Shown: positions 58,899-64,000 of the stretch, piece after piece
How the letters are laid out: every line of letters begins with the position of its first letter
Numbering within the stretch: position 1 is the first letter of the stretch
Source: an unidentified bacterial endosymbiont
Lineage (GTDB): Bacteria > Pseudomonadota > Gammaproteobacteria > Enterobacterales > Enterobacteriaceae
Reading direction: 5' to 3'
NCBI RefSeq assembly: GCF_918797525.1
Contig: NZ_OU963893.1
Span: 2,170,001 to 2,234,000 of the forward strand
DNA length: 64,000 nucleotides
Notes under the pieces: model-generated
What the model was told of the DNA's origin: nothing
Databases searched by the model: none
Seen by the model: the letters and a program-made list of their open reading frames with translations, nothing else
Program-made: the position numbers and the translations under genes

Positions 58899-60491
58899 TC
58901 AGGCTTCTACTGTTCGCATCAGGGTCGCCAGTTCATCTTTCACCGACTGTACCTGCGGGCCAATGACAACCTGCAAATTATGCTGATTTAACTGTACCAC
59001 GCCGATGGCACGGTTAGCTTTTAGCGCGTTGCTGTCCACTTTAGACATATCCGCAACCGATAAACGCAGACGGGTAATGCAGTTATCCAGAGAGGTGATG
59101 TTATCGGCACCGCCCAGCGCCGCCAGAATAGCAGGGGTGTTATAACCAGATTTCCCCACGCTGCCCGCAACCGCCGGTTCCACGCTGGTGGTCGTGTCAA
59201 CGTCCCGACCCGGCGTTTTGAGGTTGAAGCGGGTGATGGCGAAGCGGAACAGCCCGTAGTAGACCGCGAACCAGATCGCCGCCACAATCGGCACCAGGTA
59301 CCATTTCGTCGACAAGCCATGCAAGATACCGAACACCACGAAGTCGATCACGTTGCCGTCGGTGTTACCGATGGTCACGCCAAGTACCGCCATCACGGTG
59401 AAACCCAGACCGGTCAGCACGGCGTGGATGAGGTACAGCACCGGCGCGACAAACAAGAACAGGAATTCAATTGGCTCCGTTGTCCCGCCGACCACACAGG
59501 CAATTACGCCGGAAATCAACAGGCCTTTAATTTTATGGCGGTTTTCCGGACGAGCACAGTGATACATCGCCAGCGCGGCACCCGGCAGGCCGCCGAGGAA
59601 GGCCGGCATTTTACCCTGAGACAGGAAGCGCGTTGCGCTCTCAGAGAAGCCATGCGTCGTGGGGCAGCTCAGTTGCGCCTGGAAGATGGTCAGCGCACCG
59701 CTCACGTTTTGTCCGCACACGTCCATCGTGCCTCCCGCTTCGGTGAAGCGGATCAAGGCGACCAGAATATGTTGCAGACCAAACGGCAGCAGCAAACGTT
59801 CACCGGTACCAAAGATCATCGGGCCAAAATCACCGGCACCGTTGATAATACGGCCAATGCCGGAAATACCCAGCGCAAACACGGGCCAGATAAGCGGGAT
59901 GATCAGACCGAACAGCCCCATGACCACGAGGGTAACGATAGGCACAAAGCGGGTGCCGCCGAAGAACGCCAGCGCGTCCGGCAGGCGGATATTATGAAAA
60001 CGTTCGTGTAGCATCCAGATGATGACGCCCGCCATTACCGCCCCGAGGATCCCGGTATCGATAGACTGGATCCCAATCACGCTCTGGATGTTGTTGGCTT
60101 TCAGCACCGCGGCATCGGTAGTGGGTAGGATGCCTTTTGCCGTCAGCCAGAAGTTGACCGCCAGGTTCATCACCGCATAACCCACGAAGCCGGCAAAGGC
60201 GGCAACGCCTTTATTTTCCCGCGCCAGGCCCAGCGGAATAGCGATGCAGAACATCACTGGCAGGAAGCTAAATGCAAAGGAGCCGACCTTGCTCATCCAT
60301 ACAAAGATCGCCTGCAGCACAGGGTTGCCGAGGAACGGGAGTAAAGTGATAACATCGTTGCTGCTCAGCGAGCTGCCGATCCCGAGCATGATCCCGCAGA
60401 ATGAGAGCAGGGCCACGGGCAGCATGAAGGTTTTACCCAGTTGCTGGAAAAATTCCCACAGCGATATTTTTGGTGTTGCTTTCGTCGTCAT
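58899..60491 (-). CDS. malX: PTS enzyme IICB MalX (glucose/maltose type)
   Basis: 530 residues, E. coli length. An EIIC domain (about 1-410) with membrane helices and GGTTEPIEFLFLFVAP, then EIIB (about 450-530) with the phosphorylated Cys in SLDNCITRLRLSV. It resembles glucose permease PtsG. Substrate in vivo uncertain; it can transport glucose and maltose. Controlled by divergent MalI. Confidence 0.97.
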   Translation of the reverse strand: MTTKATPKISLWEFFQQLGKTFMLPVALLSFCGIMLGIGSSLSSNDVITLLPFLGNPVLQAIFVWMSKVGSFAFSFLPVMFCIAIPLGLARENKGVAAFAGFVGYAVMNLAVNFWLTAKGILPTTDAAVLKANNIQSVIGIQSIDTGILGAVMAGVIIWMLHERFHNIRLPDALAFFGGTRFVPIVTLVVMGLFGLIIPLIWPVFALGISGIGRIINGAGDFGPMIFGTGERLLLPFGLQHILVALIRFTEAGGTMDVCGQNVSGALTIFQAQLSCPTTHGFSESATRFLSQGKMPAFLGGLPGAALAMYHCARPENRHKIKGLLISGVIACVVGGTTEPIEFLFLFVAPVLYLIHAVLTGLGFTVMAVLGVTIGNTDGNVIDFVVFGILHGLSTKWYLVPIVAAIWFAVYYGLFRFAITRFNLKTPGRDVDTTTSVEPAVAGSVGKSGYNTPAILAALGGADNITSLDNCITRLRLSVADMSKVDSNALKANRAIGVVQLNQHNLQVVIGPQVQSVKDELATLMRTVEA

Positions 60492-60538
60492 AAAACGACT
60501 CCTTTATCGTTAACGTCAGTTTATCCACCTCATGAGAA

Positions 60539-60554
60539 GATAAAACGTTTTATC
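60539..60554. promoter_or_regulatory. MalI operator 1 (malX side)
   Basis: GATAAAACGTTTTATC is a perfect 16-bp palindrome, the MalI operator sequence of E. coli, 48 bp before the malX start. Confidence 0.9.
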
Positions 60555-60617
60555 AAACTTTAGTGCGCGCTAAATCACATTCTTAGGCTTTGACTGGGAG
60601 TATAAAGATAACGTATT

Positions 60618-60633
60618 GATAAAACGTTTTACC
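60618..60633. promoter_or_regulatory. MalI operator 2 (malI side)
   Basis: GATAAAACGTTTTACC differs from operator 1 at one position; it lies 30 bp before the malI ATG, for autorepression. A weak CRP-like half site (TCACA at 60575-60579) lies between the two. Confidence 0.85.
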
Positions 60634-60662
60634 GATCTCATTTTAGGGAGTCACGCCTGTAT

Positions 60663-61691
60663 ATGGCTGTAGCGAAGAAGATTACCATCAACGATGTCGC
60701 CCACGCGGCTGGGGTTTCCGTCAGCACCGTATCCCTGGTATTGAGCGGGAAAGGTCGTATCTCATCTGCGACCGGACAACGGGTAAACGAAGCGGTAGAG
60801 CAACTGGGGTTTGTGCGTAATCGCCAGGCTTCAGCGCTGCGCGGTGGGCAAAGCGGGGTGATTGGTTTGATCGTACGTGATTTGACATCGCCCTTTTATG
60901 CTGAGCTAACAGCCGGGCTTACCGAAGCGCTTGAAGCACAGGGAAGAATGGTGTTTTTACTGCACGGCGGGCGCGAGGTCGATCAGCTGCTTTCCCGCCT
61001 CGATATGTTGTTAAACCAGGGGGTTGACGCCGTGATCGTGGCCGGAGCATCGGGCCTCGGCAAGGCGTTGTGCGAACGCGCAGCCGGGAAAGGCGTGCCG
61101 CTGGTATTCGCCTCGCGCGCCAGCTACCTGGACGAAGCCGATACGTTACGACCGGACAACATGCAGGCCGCGCAAATGTTGACCGAACATCTTATTCATC
61201 GCGGTCATCAGCGTATCGCCTGGCTTGGCGGTGAAAGTGCGTCCCTGACCCGAGCCGAGCGGGTGGGCGGCTACTGTTCAACCCTCATCAAATACGGCCT
61301 CCCGTTCCACAGTGAATGGGTGGTCGAGTGTGCTTCCAGCCAGAAGTCTGCGGCCGAAGCGATAAACACGTTGTTACGCAGCAGCCCAACGATCAGCGCC
61401 GTAATTTGCTACAACGAAACCATCGCCATGGGGGCGTGGTTTGGTTTACTTCGCGCCGGACGTCAGAGCGGCGAGGGCGGGGTAGAGACCTTCTTCGGCC
61501 ATCAGGTGGCGTTAGGTGCATTTGCCGACGTCAGTGAAAATGCGCTGGACGATCTCCCCATCGTCTGGGCCACCACGCCCGCCCGCGAAATGGGCTACAC
61601 GCTGGCGGACAGAATAATGCAGCGAATAGAGAACGCAGACGTCCAGACCGGCCACCAGATTGTCTCGGCGCGGCTGGTGACGACGAAGTAG
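60663..61691 (+). CDS. malI: LacI-family repressor MalI
   Basis: 342 residues, E. coli length. The HTH (ITINDVAHAAGVSVSTVSLV) and hinge (RNRQASALRGGQSGVIGLIV) are nearly identical to E. coli. It represses malXY and itself. In E. coli the uid genes lie beyond malI; here they are replaced by the repeat-protein gene array. Confidence 0.97.
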   Translation: MAVAKKITINDVAHAAGVSVSTVSLVLSGKGRISSATGQRVNEAVEQLGFVRNRQASALRGGQSGVIGLIVRDLTSPFYAELTAGLTEALEAQGRMVFLLHGGREVDQLLSRLDMLLNQGVDAVIVAGASGLGKALCERAAGKGVPLVFASRASYLDEADTLRPDNMQAAQMLTEHLIHRGHQRIAWLGGESASLTRAERVGGYCSTLIKYGLPFHSEWVVECASSQKSAAEAINTLLRSSPTISAVICYNETIAMGAWFGLLRAGRQSGEGGVETFFGHQVALGAFADVSENALDDLPIVWATTPAREMGYTLADRIMQRIENADVQTGHQIVSARLVTTK

Positions 61692-61721
61692 TCGCTTGTC
61701 CCTCTCAGGTTTATCTGGCTG

Positions 61722-61754
61722 ACCCTTCTCCGGCCACGGGCTGGAGAGAAGGGT
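61722..61754 (+). terminator. weak hairpin after malI
   Basis: ACCCTTCTC (61722-61730) pairs with GAGAAGGGT (61746-61754) around a 15-nt loop, 30 bp after the malI stop. There is no long T-run. Confidence 0.45.
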
Positions 61755-61771
61755 GTAATTATATCCCACAC

Positions 61772-61791
61772 CAATGTAATGGCTTACATTG
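61772..61791. repeat. inverted repeat upstream of the repeat-protein array
   Basis: CAATGTAA-TGGC-TTACATTG has perfect 8-bp arms with a 4-nt centre. It lies 169 bp before the first gene of the array, followed by AT-rich GATAATAAAGATATATATTC. It may be an operator or part of a promoter for the array. The rest of 61692-61959 shows no gene. Confidence 0.5.
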
Positions 61792-61959
61792 AATCTCCCT
61801 GATAATAAAGATATATATTCAGCCACCGCGAATGGAGCAACCCTGCCGTCTGGCCGTTCATGTTGTTGAAATCAGCATGGTCCCAGTTTTAGGGTAACGG
61901 ACGTGACGTGAGGCGCGGATGAAATTATATAACACCTTGTTTAAAAAGGAGAAAATATC

Positions 61960-62313
61960 ATGCCTGAAAAGATAGATTTCAATACATCCCTGACATGGGA
62001 TAGCCCCCTGATTAATAATGAACTTCTTGCGGAAACAATGGCCGATATCTTCCAGATCGAAGTTGAACAGTGGGCTCAACGCGAAATATCCAACGGGGCT
62101 GATGCGGCTGATATTGAAAAAGCGACGCGCGCGCTGTTGCAGGGCGGGCACGAAATCAATCTGGCTGGTCTTGATCTCACGTCTCTGCCCAATGTTATTT
62201 TACCTTCTGGTGTTTTGCGCCTGGATCTGTCGGGTAATCCGCAACTGGCCACAATCCCAGTCCGCTTTCTCAGCCAGTCCCCGGATGCCTTGATTGTCTC
62301 TGATGTGTCGTAG
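61960..62313 (+). CDS. short paralogue with LRR-like block (array member 1, probably truncated)
   Basis: AAAGGAG precedes ATG 61960. The 117-residue product starts MPEKIDFNTSLTWDSPL and has a helical stretch (EVEQWAQREISNGADAADIE) and an LRR-like block (LDLTSLPNVILPSGVLRLDL, SGNPQLATIPVRFL). It aligns with residues 1-117 of member 2 and stops where that protein goes on, so it is either a truncated copy or a stand-alone N-terminal module. After the TAG another frame (62304-62420) reads through KRKATDAVYESDEVPQV and SSKRPRLQ, perhaps the lost 3' end. Function unknown; I do not recognise the family. Confidence 0.65.
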   Translation: MPEKIDFNTSLTWDSPLINNELLAETMADIFQIEVEQWAQREISNGADAADIEKATRALLQGGHEINLAGLDLTSLPNVILPSGVLRLDLSGNPQLATIPVRFLSQSPDALIVSDVS

Positions 62314-62475
62314 CTCTCCTTTCTGCGACAGCAGTTAAACGAAAAGCTACCGATGCCGTGTATGAGAGCGATGAAGTCCCGCAGGTGTTTGCGTCCAGCA
62401 AGCGTCCCAGGCTGCAGTAATAGGGTGCCAGATGGCAGCAAGTATGTGAGGGCAAACCAGGCAGGGGGGAATGGA

Positions 62476-63936
62476 GTGCCTGACAACGCTATTTATAACT
62501 CATCTTTGACATGGGATTCCCCGCTGTTTGACGATGAGCCTGTCATCCACCCACCAGTCGCTGTTTTCGAGGAGACGGTGCAGCACTGGGCAGAGCGTGA
62601 GTTATCCATGGGGACTGATGAGGCTAATATAATAAAAGCAGCACATGCCCTGCTCTACGGGGGGAGCGTCATTGACCTGGCCGGCCTAAATCTTACCTCT
62701 TTGCCTGATGTCACGCTCCCTTCGGGTGTCCTGAGGCTGGATCTTTCGAATAATCCGCAACTGACCGCTCTCCCTGCACGCTTTCTTGACCAGTCACCGT
62801 TTATCTATATTGTTATTGATTACACGCCTCTCTCCGGTGAGACCATCCGCTTTTTTGAGGCGCGCCTTGGGAGCATTCTCTTTCACTATGAACAACACCC
62901 AACTGGTGTCTCAGAGCCGCATGGGTGCAGCTTTTACCCAGAGCAACTCTTCACAGACGTGGGAATAAACCCGCTCAAAGATACGCCTCCTGATGGGACC
63001 CTTAATCCGTCCGTTATGGAACAGAATTTACTGTTACCTGAACACCGGGCATGGCTTAAGACCAATGTGGACGATAGAGTGTCTGGCGGCATAGTGAAAG
63101 CAAAAAGGCTTGCCACCCTGCTTGAGGGTGCTGAACCCTTGCCAAAGGGCCTTACCCAGGCAAACGTGGCCAGCCACTATGGGTTTAATACTCACATCCT
63201 GTACTCTGCCCTCGGCGAGGTTCGGCGGGCTAAAGTTTCTGTGCGAAGGCTTTCAGCCGTACACCGGAGATGGCTGGCGCGACACCTGGGTGAACCTGTG
63301 GCCAGCGTGAAGATGCTGGCGACCCTGTGCCTTGCCCACAGACCGTACCCGGCAGGCCTCACTGAGTTACTGATTGCCCGGTACTATAATGTCAAACGTA
63401 CTACCCTCCATAATGCCATCGCACGAATCAGTCCGCCGGAAGTAGTGCCTCCATTGTCAGAGACGATGAGGGCGTGGCTTGCCTTGCACTGGGACGATAA
63501 AGTGCCTGAAGGCGAAGGGAAAATGGATGCGGTGGTTGCCCTCTATCTGGCCCATATCCCGTTACCAACGGGCCTCACCTGTGCGCAGATTGCAGTGCAT
63601 TACAGGTTAAAATTTTCCACCTTTGAGTCATCCATCCAGCGATGCAGAACCCAGGAACCGCAACCTCCGCAATCAGACATCTTACTGACGTGGCTTGAGC
63701 AGCATTGGGACCCGCAGATGGCAGACATAAAGAGCAAGGGGGGAAAAACAAAGGCGCTGGCTGCCCTGTTTGTGTCCGATAACGCGAGACCGGAGGATCT
63801 CACCAGGATGCAGATTGCCGGGTACTACAAGTTAACGTATAACGCCCTTACTAAGGCCATCCTAAGAGCGAAGAAAACACAGGTACCGCAACGGTTGCGG
63901 ATTGAGAATGCTGGCGTGCACAACAGGGAGAATTGA
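62476..63936 (+). CDS. LRR-like protein with four ~70-residue helical repeats (array member 2)
   Basis: GTG 62476 is chosen because its product (VPDNAIYNSSLTWDSPLF) aligns with the starts of members 1 and 3 and AGGGGGGAA lies 6 nt before it; the frame is open further upstream to 62353. The product has 486 residues. Region 1-115: conserved N-terminus with LRR-like LNLTSLPDVTLPSGVLRLDL and NNPQLTALPARFL. Region 186-470: four degenerate repeats (about 186-255, 258-321, 326-395, 398-470) sharing WL, then LA.L.LA, P.GLT, IA.YY or IA.HY, and L..AI.R. The second half of each resembles a helix-turn-helix. No signal peptide or membrane helix. Function unknown; effector, toxin or DNA-binding protein are possibilities. 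Confidence 0.7.
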   Translation: MPDNAIYNSSLTWDSPLFDDEPVIHPPVAVFEETVQHWAERELSMGTDEANIIKAAHALLYGGSVIDLAGLNLTSLPDVTLPSGVLRLDLSNNPQLTALPARFLDQSPFIYIVIDYTPLSGETIRFFEARLGSILFHYEQHPTGVSEPHGCSFYPEQLFTDVGINPLKDTPPDGTLNPSVMEQNLLLPEHRAWLKTNVDDRVSGGIVKAKRLATLLEGAEPLPKGLTQANVASHYGFNTHILYSALGEVRRAKVSVRRLSAVHRRWLARHLGEPVASVKMLATLCLAHRPYPAGLTELLIARYYNVKRTTLHNAIARISPPEVVPPLSETMRAWLALHWDDKVPEGEGKMDAVVALYLAHIPLPTGLTCAQIAVHYRLKFSTFESSIQRCRTQEPQPPQSDILLTWLEQHWDPQMADIKSKGGKTKALAALFVSDNARPEDLTRMQIAGYYKLTYNALTKAILRAKKTQVPQRLRIENAGVHNREN

Positions 63937-63938
63937 TT

Positions 63939-64000
63939 ATGCCAGACAACGCTATTTTTAACTCATCCATTGCATGGGATTTCTCCCTCTTTCACGATGA
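63939..64000 (+). CDS. array member 3 (partial, runs off the window)
   Basis: CAGGGAGAATTGATT precedes ATG 63939, two bases after the member 2 stop. The visible 20 residues, MPDNAIFNSSIAWDFSLFHD, match the start of member 2 at most positions. It shows that the array continues past the window. Confidence 0.7.
   Translation, partial: MPDNAIFNSSIAWDFSLFHD

Overview
This 64 kb window is chromosomal DNA of a gamma-proteobacterium of the Enterobacteriaceae, most like Enterobacter or a close relative (Lelliottia, Leclercia). Most proteins align by memory, nearly residue for residue, with E. coli K-12 proteins of the 36-38 min region, and gene order is mostly that of E. coli. The genus is an inference; no search was run. 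I see no rRNA, prophage, intact insertion sequence or CRISPR array.

Layout. 1-4.2 kb: the start of a cysteine-type formate dehydrogenase H homologue behind a sigma-54-like promoter, then the blue-light and stress connector locus (ariR, ymgA, ycgZ, divergent bluF and bluR). 4.2-10 kb: sufABCDSE, the Fe-S assembly operon for iron or oxidative stress, with a Fur-like palindrome. 10-14.8 kb: ldtE and lpp (peptidoglycan and outer-membrane attachment), pykF, a graveyard of sulfur-amino-acid genes (PLP enzyme, metN, metQ remnants), and fumD. 15-18.6 kb: genes not in the E. coli core order: a secreted DUF1996 protein, a small acidic protein, a metallo-beta-lactamase-fold protein and a carbonic anhydrase.

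18.6-32.5 kb: ydhS, two tRNA-Val(GAC), mdtK, ribE, cfa, punC/punR, purR, ynhF, ydhP, sodB with an ERIC element in its leader, a mepH interrupted by two homopolymer length changes, grxD and rnt (lhr is missing between them). 32.5-43.7 kb: the electrophile-detoxification operon nemR-nemA-gloA, ydhL, ydhF, sodC, the ydhIJK efflux set, slyA, slyB, anmK, mliC and pdxH. 43.7-48.7 kb: tyrS followed by a tiny pdxY relic, gstA, dtpA and nth. 48.7-54.1 kb: rsxABCDGE, the membrane electron-transfer complex, in one operon with nth. 54.2-61.7 kb: ydgK, cnu, blr, ydgJ, add and the malI-malXY locus with two MalI-type operators.

61.7-64 kb: the window ends inside a tandem array of at least three paralogous genes not recognised from any named family. 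They share an N-terminal module with a short leucine-rich-repeat-like block; the only complete long member adds four degenerate repeats of about 70 residues that look like helix-turn-helix units. This array is the best candidate here for something undescribed. Other points of interest are the relics of deleted genes (pdxY, metNIQ, PLP enzyme), the mepH lesions, and the Cys-FdhF control region.
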